From UBA5336 sp038745855 (lineage in GTDB: Bacteria; Pseudomonadota; Alphaproteobacteria; Caulobacterales; Hyphomonadaceae), in assembly GCA_038745855.1 (NCBI GenBank), contig JBCDLC010000002.1:1-64000 (forward strand): 64,000 nt of DNA, in the 5' to 3' direction. Both the position numbers and the translations under genes were made by a program. This document shows, piece after piece, positions 9,061-16,883 of this stretch; position 1 is the first letter of the stretch, and each line of letters begins with the position of its first letter. A model generated the notes under the pieces. The model was not told the DNA's origin. It saw only the letters and a program-made list of their open reading frames with translations, and did not search any database.

Positions 9061-10867
9061 GCGGAACTTCAGCGACCGGCCGCAGCGCTTTGGCAACACC
9101 CTCCCGACGAGGGTCGGCGCCGCCCTCGAGTCCGTCGGGGCGGACGACAATCACGTGCAATCCGGAATTCTCGCCCTGGGATTCGGCCACGTCATAGCCA
9201 GCGGCACTGAGATGGTCGGCCCACTGCTGACCACCATCCACGCCGACTTCCACCCGCACCTTCTGCCCTCGCGCAATGACATTCGGCAGGGCCACAGCTT
9301 CCTGGGCGGTCAGGCCCCATTCAAGAACGCCGACAAGCGTCTTTGAAACATAGGCAACGATCGAATTCCCGCCCGGCGACCCTGTCACCATCACAACATC
9401 GCCATCGGCGTCGAACACGATTGTCGGGCTCATGGAACTGCGCGGCCGCTTTCCGCCTGCGGGCGCATTGGCCACGGGCAAGCCGTTCATCACCGGATCG
9501 CGCGCAAAATCCGTCAGCTCGTTGTTCAGCAGGAAACCGTCGACCATGCGAGAATTCCCGAACGGCGACTCCACGGTGGCCGTCATCGACGCGACATTTC
9601 CGTTGTCATCGATCACGGAGAGATGGGTCGTTCCAGGGGTCTCATCGGTCGTATCGCGGCCCCAGAGTTGGATAATGGGATCACGGCCGAGCACAGCGCC
9701 TGGATCGCCCGGCTGGGGCGTTGCCCCATTGGCGGGCACCATTTGCGCCCGGTCATCAAGGTATCGCCGGTTCAGCAGGTCAGCGGCAGGAACCGGCACG
9801 AAATCGGGATCCGCAAGATAATGGTCCCGATCGGCGTAGGCCAGCCTCTGCGCGTCCACCCACGCTTGCATCCGCCCATCGTCGCTATTGGGTTGGCGCG
9901 CTTCGACGAGGCGCTGGTAGAGGCCGAGGATCATCCCTTGGGTCACCCCTCCCGAACTCGGCGGCGGTGCCGAACAGATCGTATGCGCGCCCTGGGTCGA
10001 GCATAGCGGGCTGCGCTCGATAACCTGGTAGTCCGCAAGGTCATCCAGCGTCATCGTGCCCGGTCTCGGCGCCTCGCCGACCGCGGCCACGATCCGCTCT
10101 GCCCTGGGTCCAGTGTAAAAAGCACTCGGACCGACAAGTGCAATCTCCGACAGCGTCTCGGCATAAGGGGCATTATCCCTCACCGCGCCCGCCGCGAGCG
10201 GTTCTCCGTCTGGATAGAAGTATGCTGCGCTGGACGGGTACTCATCAAGGACGACGGCCCCGCGCAGCCGTTCACTCGCCAACAGGCCCGCAAGCCTTGG
10301 CGAAACCTCAAACCCCTCTTCCGCAAGTGCGATGGCCGGCGCGAAAAGGTCTGCCCATTCGGCCTGGCCATGGCCATCATGGGCGGCCTTGTAGAGCGCG
10401 ACCTGCCCTGGAACGCCCACAGAAAGCCCAGATTGCCACGAGTCGATATAGCCACGAACCGCGCCGGTTTCGTCAAGAAAGAGCCCTTCGTCCGCATCCG
10501 CCGGAGCCGTTTCGCGGCCATCATAGACCCGCGTCTCTCCACTGGCCCGATCATGCACGACCAGAAACGCGCCACCACCCATGCCGGAGCTCTGCGGTTC
10601 CACAAGCCCCAGGACTGCATGGGCAGCGATGATCGCATCCACAGCATGTCCTCCAGCGCCAAGCACCGCGAGCCCCGCATCCACCGCTCTCGGATCAGCC
10701 GCAGCCACCATTGCGCCGTGCGGCCATGCATCGACGCTTTGTTCAGCGCTATCCGGTTCCGCGGCCGGCACATCGGCGGGGGCTGTGTCACAAGCCGCAA
10801 GGGCTAGGCACAGACTCGCCAGCGTCAAGCGGGCACCTTTTCGTCCCATCCACTGCGTCTTCGCCAT
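9032..10867 (-). CDS. ggt: Gamma-glutamyltransferase (lipoprotein)
   Basis: The 611-residue product is a gamma-glutamyltransferase, an N-terminal nucleophile hydrolase that cleaves glutathione and gamma-glutamyl amides in the periplasm. It would self-process into large and small subunits at the Thr of GTTHLSVIDD, the new N-terminal nucleophile. SSGMGGGAF, the paired Ser in PRSSMSPT and the Gly-Gly of TGSPGG are conserved active-site elements. The start at 10867 has an AAAGGAG ribosome site and gives a signal peptide ending in the lipobox LAAC, so the enzyme is probably membrane-anchored. Glutathione turnover fits the glutathione-dependent formaldehyde pathway at 18.7 kb, though they are not in one operon. 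Confidence 0.93.
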   Translation of the reverse strand: MAKTQWMGRKGARLTLASLCLALAACDTAPADVPAAEPDSAEQSVDAWPHGAMVAAADPRAVDAGLAVLGAGGHAVDAIIAAHAVLGLVEPQSSGMGGGAFLVVHDRASGETRVYDGRETAPADADEGLFLDETGAVRGYIDSWQSGLSVGVPGQVALYKAAHDGHGQAEWADLFAPAIALAEEGFEVSPRLAGLLASERLRGAVVLDEYPSSAAYFYPDGEPLAAGAVRDNAPYAETLSEIALVGPSAFYTGPRAERIVAAVGEAPRPGTMTLDDLADYQVIERSPLCSTQGAHTICSAPPPSSGGVTQGMILGLYQRLVEARQPNSDDGRMQAWVDAQRLAYADRDHYLADPDFVPVPAADLLNRRYLDDRAQMVPANGATPQPGDPGAVLGRDPIIQLWGRDTTDETPGTTHLSVIDDNGNVASMTATVESPFGNSRMVDGFLLNNELTDFARDPVMNGLPVANAPAGGKRPRSSMSPTIVFDADGDVVMVTGSPGGNSIVAYVSKTLVGVLEWGLTAQEAVALPNVIARGQKVRVEVGVDGGQQWADHLSAAGYDVAESQGENSGLHVIVVRPDGLEGGADPRREGVAKALRPVAEVPPSEAAAPGE

Positions 10868-11027
10868 GGGGTTCACTCCTTTGGTCTTTCGAGACGGACA
10901 AGCCTGCCTGCTTTTCAATGCCAGTGACGGCGGGCTGCCAATCACAGGACGAATAGGATGGATCACCATTCCCTCATTTCGAAGCGCACTCTATGAAATC
11001 CCGAAGCAAAACAAAAGGAGCGGGAGG

Positions 11028-12026
11028 ATGGCATCACCAGGACCACGAAATCTGCTCACTGATGTGGCAGGCCTTAAGGTTGGCCAGGCAGAGAACAGAA
11101 CGGTAAGAACCGGTGTGACGGCTATCGTCTGCGACACGCCTGCTGCTGCTGCGGTCGCCGTCGCCGGGGGCGGTCCGGGGACGCGGGAAACGGACCTGCT
11201 CGATGCCGGCCGAATGGTCCAACGCGTGGATGCCGTCGTGCTCTCAGGCGGCAGCGCCTATGGCTTGGCCGCTGCCGATGGCGTCTGCGCCGCGCTCGGA
11301 GAGGCGGGGCGGGGCTTTGGAATGGTCGACTTGCCCGGTGTGCCAAAGACCCCGATCGTGCCTGCTGCGATCCTGTATGATCTCGCCAATGGCGGCGACA
11401 AGGACTGGGGCGCCCGCCCCCCCTATGCAAAGCTTGGTCGCGCCGCCTTCGATGCGTTATCCGATACGTTCAGCCTGGGCGCACACGGAGCGGGAACCGG
11501 CGCAAGGGCTGGCCAGCACCCGGGCGGCGTCGGATCTGCCAGCCTAAAGACCGGCGACGGTTACACCGTGGGCGCGCTCGCAGCGGTCAACTGTTTCGGG
11601 TCTGTGTATATGCCAGGCACCCATGCGTTTTGGGCCTGGCCCCATGAAATCAATGGGGAGTTCGGAGGTGAGCGCCCCCCCACTGACTATGCAGCAGACC
11701 CCGAAGATTGGGGCGCGGCAAAGCTCAACCCGAGAACCGGCCAGAACACGACGATCGCCAGTATCGCCACCGATGCCGCGCTCACCCCATCGGACTGCCA
11801 ACGTATCGCAGACATGGCCCTTGCCGGCTTTGCCCGTGCTATCCGGCCGGTCTTTGCGCCCTTCGACGGCGACAGTGTATTTGTGCTGGCGACGGGGACG
11901 AAGACCATTGCGCCTGAGATGCACGCCCTGACCATGGCGCGTCTCGGCGAGTGCGCGGCCAATACCCTTGCCCGCGCCATCGCCCGCGGCGTGCACGAAG
12001 CCGATGTGGCCTCTTCAACGACGTGA
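11028..12026 (+). CDS. P1/S58-family peptidase (DmpA-like aminopeptidase)
   Basis: The protein has 332 residues and belongs to the DmpA/ornithine-acetyltransferase fold, which self-cleaves to expose an N-terminal Ser. Recognisable blocks are LTDVAGLKVGQ at the N-terminus, VVLSGGSAYGLAAADGV, the cleavage region HPGGVGSASLK with the expected nucleophile Ser in GVGSAS, and ALAAVNCFGSVY. DmpA relatives hydrolyse N-terminal D- or L-residues or beta-peptides; the substrate here is not known. The start at 11028 is chosen for its GGGAGG ribosome site. It is divergent from the ggt gene across about 160 bases. Confidence 0.9.
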   Translation: MASPGPRNLLTDVAGLKVGQAENRTVRTGVTAIVCDTPAAAAVAVAGGGPGTRETDLLDAGRMVQRVDAVVLSGGSAYGLAAADGVCAALGEAGRGFGMVDLPGVPKTPIVPAAILYDLANGGDKDWGARPPYAKLGRAAFDALSDTFSLGAHGAGTGARAGQHPGGVGSASLKTGDGYTVGALAAVNCFGSVYMPGTHAFWAWPHEINGEFGGERPPTDYAADPEDWGAAKLNPRTGQNTTIASIATDAALTPSDCQRIADMALAGFARAIRPVFAPFDGDSVFVLATGTKTIAPEMHALTMARLGECAANTLARAIARGVHEADVASSTT

Positions 12027-12099
12027 TACCCGAACGAAAAACAGAGTGTCCGCCAGATGGAGCCAGCCAAGGCGAAATCATCTATTGCGTTGAAAACCT

Positions 12100-12176
12100 T
12101 GGCGGTCCGAGGAGGATTCGAACCCCCGACCCCTTGATTCGTAGTCAAGTACTCTATCCAGCTGAGCTATCGGACC
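12100..12176 (-). tRNA. tRNA-Arg (anticodon ACG)
   Basis: Read on the minus strand, the cloverleaf folds fully. The acceptor stem GGTCCGA pairs with TCGGACC, the D arm contains AGCTCAGCTGGATAGAG, the anticodon stem CTTGA/TCAAG closes the loop CTACGAA with anticodon ACG, and the T arm contains GGTTCGAATCC. The discriminator is G, followed by an encoded CCA. A34 in ACG-Arg tRNAs is normally deaminated to inosine by TadA, allowing CGU, CGC and CGA to be read. Confidence 0.97.
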
Positions 12177-12475
12177 CAAGGTGAGCGCGGAGACATAACC
12201 GTGCCGTCCAGCCAGCGCAACCGCCACGGGGCAGAAATCAGCGCCTCTCTGATTTGCACGGATTCCACAAGCATCAAGCCGTCATCATCTCCAAAGATAA
12301 CACCGCCAGCGGCTGCATCCGAGAGAGGAAAGCTGTCCGCGTTCAAGAACTCGACGACCCGTTGAGCGGCGCTCCCAGCATTGACTTCGAACGTTCCCAT
12401 CGACGCAAACCGGACCCGGCAACCGCTACACACCGTACTTCCGGATGCTTTTTTACCCGTTCCAGTGACGCTCAT
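12167..12475 (-). CDS. Small hypothetical protein next to tRNA-Arg
   Basis: This is a 102-residue reading frame starting at an ATG (12475) and ending ten bases inside the tRNA-Arg gene. The central part (RVVEFLNADSFPLSD, then GGVIFGDDDGLMLVESVQ) looks like folded protein rather than GC-rich noise, and codon choice is in keeping with neighbouring genes. There is a CSGC pair near the N-terminus. I recognise no family, and the ribosome site is weak. The overlap with the tRNA argues against it or points to a recently extended 3' end. Confidence 0.35.
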   Translation of the reverse strand: MSVTGTGKKASGSTVCSGCRVRFASMGTFEVNAGSAAQRVVEFLNADSFPLSDAAAGGVIFGDDDGLMLVESVQIREALISAPWRLRWLDGTVMSPRSPWVR

Positions 12476-12611
12476 CGGCGTCAGCGAGCTGTCGAACCCC
12501 GAAGTCAAATCGTGGCGGTGTCTTCCCTGGTCAGCGCATATGTTTGAGGAACATGTCTTTCCGGGCTTGCAATCGCTTACCGCGCAAACGCGCCCAGATC
12601 CCGGCCACCTT

Positions 12612-12998
12612 CTAGCGCCGGCGGACCGGATTCAGCACCCGAACGCTGGCCGTTTCTGGGATGTTGAGGTCTGCCAAATCATACCGAACGACGACCCCGC
12701 TCGGCATGGGCACATTGCAGGTATCCGGCTCTATCCTATCGAGGGCGACCGTGTAGGTCTCGCCGGAGCGGCGATCCACATCCACGTCGAAATAGCTCTC
12801 ATCCGTGCAGCCATTGCTGGTGACTGTGAACGCGATGCTGTCGATGCCGATCTCGGCGCCGAAAACGCTGCCGAGTGCACTGCCCGAATTGCCGTAGGTG
12901 TAGTCCTGGCTTGGTGATACGCCGTCGCCATCAACGATGATACACCCCGGCAGGACCAGAGCGAGCACGAGAGACGCTGCTGTTGTTCGCACTTCCAT
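12612..12998 (-). CDS. Small lipoprotein of unknown function
   Basis: The 128-residue product starts with a short lipoprotein signal (MEVRTTAASLVLALVLPGC) whose lipobox LPGC predicts a lipidated Cys19 and export. The mature part is acidic, has two further Cys residues (NGCTDES and DTCNVP) that could form a disulfide, and shows alternating beta-like stretches such as SYFDVDVD and TYTVALDRI. An excellent TAAGGAGGT ribosome site lies just upstream. No known domain is recognised. It is divergent from the DUF2807 protein and shares an AT-rich control region with it, so co-regulation is plausible. Confidence 0.75.
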   Translation of the reverse strand: MEVRTTAASLVLALVLPGCIIVDGDGVSPSQDYTYGNSGSALGSVFGAEIGIDSIAFTVTSNGCTDESYFDVDVDRRSGETYTVALDRIEPDTCNVPMPSGVVVRYDLADLNIPETASVRVLNPVRRR

Positions 12999-13007
12999 GG
13001 GACCTCC

Positions 13008-13045
13008 TTATTGAATAACGTCATTGACTTATTGAATATCAATAA
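13008..13045. promoter_or_regulatory. Shared divergent control region with paired repeats
   Basis: This is an unusually AT-rich patch between the divergent lipoprotein and DUF2807 genes. The decamer TTATTGAATA occurs at 13008-13017 and again at 13029-13038, exactly 21 bases apart, about two helical turns. The second copy extends into the perfect inverted repeat TTATTGA-ATA-TCAATAA (13029-13045). Spacing and symmetry suggest a dimeric regulator binding one face of the helix, or overlapping promoter elements. The left copy abuts the ribosome site of the lipoprotein gene. The regulator is unknown. Confidence 0.45.
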
Positions 13046-13079
13046 TTACTGTCAAGACGCGAGAAGGGAGAAACACCGC

Positions 13080-13751
13080 ATGACGAGATCAGGGCTTTCC
13101 ACAAAGATCCTCGGGGGCGTCGCCGCAACGGCCATCATTGCCACCACCATTGGCTCATCCGCTTCGGCTGAAACGCTTGCTTACCCGGCCGAGAACTTCG
13201 ACAGAATCGACCTGAGCGCCGGATTGAAAGTCATTTACGAGACCGCTGACACCTACTCGGTCACGGCCGATTTCGAACGCGGCGGCCCGGACGATGTGGT
13301 CGTTGATGTCAAAGGCTCGACACTGGTCATCAAGCGCCGCAACCAGACCATGAATTGGGGTCGAAACAAGGTGAACGCGACCTTCACCGTGACCTCCCCC
13401 GAACTCGATGCCGTTGAAGCATCTTCAGGATCCTCGTTCCGCGGCACCGGCATCAACAGCGAGGATTTCGACGTGGAGGCCTCATCGGGCGCCTCGATCT
13501 ATCTCGAGGGCCGGTGCGACGCGGTCTCGGCCGAGGCTTCATCCGGCGCGTCCATCAAGGCCGAGGGCCTATCGTGCAGCGACGGCGAATTCGAAGCCTC
13601 GAGCGGCGCATCCGTCAGAATGGCGCTAACCGGCACGATGGATGCGGAAGCGTCATCCGGGGCCAGCATCCGTATCTCGGGCAATCCCCAGGTCGGACGC
13701 CTGGACCGCTCCAGCGGCGCCTCGATCAAGGTCGAACCAGGCCCCCTGTAA
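13080..13751 (+). CDS. Secreted DUF2807 (head-GIN) protein with EASSGAS repeats
   Basis: The protein has 223 residues. The signal peptide spans about residues 1-30, ending near SSASAE. A DUF2807 domain follows: FDRIDLSAGLKVIYETADTY is the typical first strand pair, then a repeated rung with the heptad EASSGAS or a close variant six times between about residues 115 and 215, spaced by 15-25 residues. This pattern forms a right-handed beta-solenoid. Such proteins are envelope or surface adhesin-like, but no biochemical role is established. The start at 13080 has a GGGAGAA ribosome site. It is divergent from a small lipoprotein that may be its partner. Confidence 0.85.
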   Translation: MTRSGLSTKILGGVAATAIIATTIGSSASAETLAYPAENFDRIDLSAGLKVIYETADTYSVTADFERGGPDDVVVDVKGSTLVIKRRNQTMNWGRNKVNATFTVTSPELDAVEASSGSSFRGTGINSEDFDVEASSGASIYLEGRCDAVSAEASSGASIKAEGLSCSDGEFEASSGASVRMALTGTMDAEASSGASIRISGNPQVGRLDRSSGASIKVEPGPL

Positions 13752-13860
13752 GCGGTGCGCCCTCACGCGGCCCAGGCGCACCGTGATAGCGCTGCCAAGC
13801 TCCTGCCGCAGACTGCAAGGATGACTGGACCGGTCTCTTGAGCCCCATTAGACTAACCTG

Positions 13861-14601
13861 ATGGCGTCCTGGCTCAATCCCACCCTCGACCGGGCGGCGG
13901 CGGCCGCAACGTTCAAGGCCAACCGCCAAGTTCGCGTGTCCAACCTCCTGGCAGAGGACAAAGCCGCCAGCGTGCTCCAAGGCCTCTCGCAGATTGGTGA
14001 GTGGTCCATGGTCTGCGCTTCGTCATCCGGGGTGGCGATCATCCCGGCTGCCGAGCTCTCGACGATGGCGCCGGAAAAACAGGCGACATTGCAGGCGTCC
14101 CTGGCGGAGTCAGCGCGCCAGGGTCTCGGCTTCGCATTTCTGAGCTACCGGATGGACGATCGCTGGAAAGGCGGCGCGCCCGACACAGCACTCGGGGCGT
14201 TCTACTCGGCCCTCATGTCCGATGAAATCCGGTCTCTTGTCAGCGACATCACCGGCGCATCGGACCTCAACGGCGTCGCCGCACAAGTCACCCGTTTCGG
14301 ACCCAGCCACTATCTCACACGCCACAAGGATGAGCACACGCCAGCCAAGCGCCAAGTCGCCTTCATCTGGGGATTTACGCCGCAATGGCATCCTGATTGG
14401 GGCGGTCTGCTGCAATTCTTCACCGATGCGGGCACGCCTACCATCGCCTACGCGCCAGGCTTCAACACGCTCGATCTCATCGCCGTTGACCAGGTGCGCT
14501 CGACCACCTTCGTAACCCCCTTTGCCGGCGCCGTACGCCAAGCCATCAATGGCTGGTACGTCGCAGACCCAGCCGCGCTCGACGCGCCCGCGCAGACTTA
14601 G
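13861..14601 (+). CDS. 2OG-Fe(II) oxygenase homologue lacking the distal histidine
   Basis: The protein has 246 residues with the double-stranded beta-helix core of the prolyl-hydroxylase-like 2OG-Fe(II) family. The first metal motif is His155-x-Asp157 in YLTRHKDEH, followed by the hallmark WHPDWGGLLQFF. The 2-oxoglutarate-binding Arg is probably Arg226 in VRQAINGWY. In relatives the second iron-binding His sits just before the VTPF stretch; here that segment reads VRSTTFVTPF, and no histidine occurs anywhere after residue 177. The facial triad is therefore incomplete, suggesting altered metal chemistry or loss of activity. It lies alone between the DUF2807 gene and tRNA-Thr. Confidence 0.78.
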   Translation: MASWLNPTLDRAAAAATFKANRQVRVSNLLAEDKAASVLQGLSQIGEWSMVCASSSGVAIIPAAELSTMAPEKQATLQASLAESARQGLGFAFLSYRMDDRWKGGAPDTALGAFYSALMSDEIRSLVSDITGASDLNGVAAQVTRFGPSHYLTRHKDEHTPAKRQVAFIWGFTPQWHPDWGGLLQFFTDAGTPTIAYAPGFNTLDLIAVDQVRSTTFVTPFAGAVRQAINGWYVADPAALDAPAQT

Positions 14602-14653
14602 TCCTTCTTGATCCCCCACCCCGCGTAGGTGCCACGCGCCGAGAGCGAAATCA

Positions 14654-14728
14654 TGGTGCCGCGAGAGAGAATTGAACTCTCGGCCTCATCATTACCAATG
14701 ATGCGCTCTACCACTGAGCTACCGCGGC
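14654..14728 (-). tRNA. tRNA-Thr (anticodon GGT)
   Basis: On the minus strand the acceptor stem GCCGCGG pairs with TCGCGGC, ending in a G-T wobble. The D arm contains AGCTCAGTGGTAGAGC, the anticodon stem CATCA/TGATG encloses loop TTGGTAA with anticodon GGT, and the T arm contains AGTTCAATTCT. Discriminator A is followed by encoded CCA. It reads ACC and ACU codons. Confidence 0.97.
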
Positions 14729-14802
14729 TTTCTTGATGAAGGCCAGCCCCTAGCGTACTGCACGAAAAATGAAAAGACCGTTTCGAAAGGGATAACCAGG
14801 CC

Positions 14803-15081
14803 ATGGCGCATGCGCCGAAATCAAACCGCCCAGGGGATGCAGCAGAGCCAGAAGGCGCTGACCCAACGTCTGCGCAACCTGAGCAGACCCACCCTGCCGA
14901 TCGCGCGGACCCATCGAAAAGAGCCAAAACAAACGATGCCTCGCGCCAATCCGCCGGTCCTGAAAAAGCCGATCCGCGCTCGGCCCGAGCGCAAGCGCGT
15001 CAGGCGCGGTTAACCAAGGCCCTGCGCGCCAACCTCAAACGGCGCAAGGCCGCCCAGCGCAAAGCGCCCCCGCCGTCCTGA
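14803..15081 (+). CDS. Small basic protein upstream of murA
   Basis: The 92-residue product has a disordered, Pro/Ala/Asp-rich N-terminal two thirds and a strongly basic C-terminal helix (ARLTKALRANLKRRKAAQRK). Short proteins with a similar LxxNLxxRK tail occur beside murA in other alphaproteobacteria as far as I recall, which supports it being real. The tail could bind nucleic acid or membrane, but that is inference. Its stop is 61 bases before murA. The N-terminal boundary is uncertain because low-complexity codons give little signal. Confidence 0.6.
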   Translation: MAHAPKSNRPGDAAEPEGADPTSAQPEQTHPADRADPSKRAKTNDASRQSAGPEKADPRSARAQARQARLTKALRANLKRRKAAQRKAPPPS

Positions 15082-15142
15082 ACGCCGACAAGGCCCCAAT
15101 CCGGCCTTTCCCTCGCCCCAGCCCAGCCTGTAAAAGCGCGCC

Positions 15143-16414
15143 ATGGATAGACTCAGCATCATCGGCGGACACACCCTCTCCGGCCGTATCCCGATTTCAG
15201 GCGCCAAGAACTCCGCGCTCAAGCTCATGGTCGCAGCCTTGCTGACAGACCAGCCCGTCACCCTGACCCATGTGCCAAACCTCGCCGATACCCGCTTTCT
15301 CGCAGACCTCCTCTCAACCTTGGGGGTCGAGGTCTATTGGCCAAAGGGTACAGGCACCTGCCACCTCAATGCGTCGGACATCGCATCCACGATCGCCCCG
15401 TACGAGCAGGTCCGGAAGATGCGCGCGAGTTTCAACGTGCTCGGCCCCCTGCTCGCCCGGTCAGGCCATGCCACTGTGTCCCTCCCCGGGGGATGCGCCA
15501 TCGGGGCCCGGCCAGTGAACTTCCACCTCGATGCCCTCGCCCAGCTTGGGGCAGACCTGAAGGTCGAGGGCGGATATGTGAAAGCTGCGGCCATCCATGG
15601 GCTCAAGGGCGCCCACATCGCCTTTCCCTTCCCTTCGGTGGGCGCCACTGAACACATCCTCATGGCCGCAACCCTGGCAGACGGCGAGACCATCCTCGAG
15701 AATGCCGCGTGCGAGCCCGAATTGGCCGACCTCGCCGAATGCCTGAACGCCATGGGTGCCCAGGTCGAAGGTGCGGGCACGAGCACAGTCCGCATCGTTG
15801 GAAAGGCCCACCTCGGCGGGGTGGAGCACCGCGTCATGCCCGATCGGATCGAAGCGGGCACTTTTGCCATGGCTGCGGCTTCCGCAGGCGGAGAGGTCAC
15901 CCTCGAGGGTGCACCGGTTGCAGCGCTGACCGCCGCACTCGAGGCCATGGAGGCCGCCGGCATCGGCATCGCGCGCGGCCATGCCGCCGGCACCGTAACC
16001 ATACATAGAGGCAGCACCCCGATCCGAGGCGTGGACATCGCAACCCAACCCCATCCGGGCTTTCCGACCGATCTCCAGGCCCAGTTCATGGCCCTCATGG
16101 CCACGGCTTCAGGAAAAAGCGTCATCTGCGAGAACATCTTCGAGAACCGCTTCATGCACGCTCCGGAGCTGAACCGCCTTGGTGCCAATATCTACGTCAA
16201 CGGAAATGAGGCCATCGTGACGGGCGTCGAGCGTCTCAAGGGCGCGCCCGTCATGGCCACAGACCTTCGCGCCTCGGTCTCACTCGTCATTGCAGGACTT
16301 GCCGCAGAGGGGGAGACTGTGGTCAACCGGATCTACCACCTCGACCGGGGCTTTGAACGGCTTGAGGAAAAATTGACCGCTTGCGGGGCAGAGATCCGCA
16401 GGCTCAGCGAATAG
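15143..16414 (+). CDS. murA: UDP-N-acetylglucosamine 1-carboxyvinyltransferase
   Basis: MurA catalyses the first committed step of peptidoglycan synthesis, transfer of enolpyruvate from PEP to UDP-GlcNAc, in the cytoplasm. The 423-residue protein begins MDRLSIIGGHTLSGRIPISG with the conserved SGAKNSAL motif. The fosfomycin-target Cys118 is in GGCAIGARPVNFHL, and FPTDLQAQFMAL and NRFMHAPEL are conserved C-terminal blocks. It leads a run continuing with DUF2948, hisD and UPF0262, an order conserved in alphaproteobacteria. Because Cys118 is present rather than Asp, the enzyme should be fosfomycin-sensitive in principle. Confidence 0.98.
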   Translation: MDRLSIIGGHTLSGRIPISGAKNSALKLMVAALLTDQPVTLTHVPNLADTRFLADLLSTLGVEVYWPKGTGTCHLNASDIASTIAPYEQVRKMRASFNVLGPLLARSGHATVSLPGGCAIGARPVNFHLDALAQLGADLKVEGGYVKAAAIHGLKGAHIAFPFPSVGATEHILMAATLADGETILENAACEPELADLAECLNAMGAQVEGAGTSTVRIVGKAHLGGVEHRVMPDRIEAGTFAMAAASAGGEVTLEGAPVAALTAALEAMEAAGIGIARGHAAGTVTIHRGSTPIRGVDIATQPHPGFPTDLQAQFMALMATASGKSVICENIFENRFMHAPELNRLGANIYVNGNEAIVTGVERLKGAPVMATDLRASVSLVIAGLAAEGETVVNRIYHLDRGFERLEEKLTACGAEIRRLSE

Positions 16415-16430
16415 GGCGTCCCAACGTACA

Positions 16431-16883
16431 ATGACAGACCCAGCTCCGCTTCGCCTCCTGGCCGAGGATGGCGACGATCTTCGCATCATCGCATCCGCCA
16501 TCCAGGACTCCGTCACAAAAGCCGCCAATCTGAAATACCACGCGAAGGCGCGCCGATTCACCCTCGAACTGAACCGCTTCCGCTGGGAACTCGGCGAGCA
16601 AAGGGGTCAACCGAAACAGCGCGTCCGGGCAATCCTTGCCATCAACGAGGTCCTGTCCGCCAAGACGCGGGGACTGTCGAAAGCCGATCCGGAAATGGTC
16701 TTCTCCCTGTTGGACGCGACATTCAAATCCCATGAGCCCCCGCCCGGCGGCACCCTGACACTCGCCTTCGCCGGCGATGGCGATATCCGATTGGAGGTCG
16801 ACGCACTCGACGTTACGCTTCTGGACAGTGATTACGTCTGGCCAACGCGCAAGACACCAGACCACAAGCGGAGGGGGCGATGA
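16431..16883 (+). CDS. DUF2948 family protein
   Basis: The 150-residue protein belongs to the alphaproteobacterial DUF2948 family. Recognisable stretches are LLAEDGDDLRIIASAIQD near the N-terminus, the FTLELNRFRWE strand and the C-terminal DIRLEVDALDVTLLD. It sits 16 bases after murA and overlaps hisD by four bases (ATGA), matching its usual placement. The function is unknown; the constant link to murA and hisD is the only clue. Confidence 0.9.
   Translation: MTDPAPLRLLAEDGDDLRIIASAIQDSVTKAANLKYHAKARRFTLELNRFRWELGEQRGQPKQRVRAILAINEVLSAKTRGLSKADPEMVFSLLDATFKSHEPPPGGTLTLAFAGDGDIRLEVDALDVTLLDSDYVWPTRKTPDHKRRGR

Noticed and set aside
13029..13045. FNR/FixK-type box (TTGAT-N4-ATCAA).
   Set aside because: The half-sites are TTGA and TCAA separated by only three bases; the spacing is too short.
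13420..13740. Short regular repeats considered as a CRISPR array.
   Set aside because: They are in-frame codons of the DUF2807 rungs, of variable spacing, with no conserved DNA-level direct repeat.
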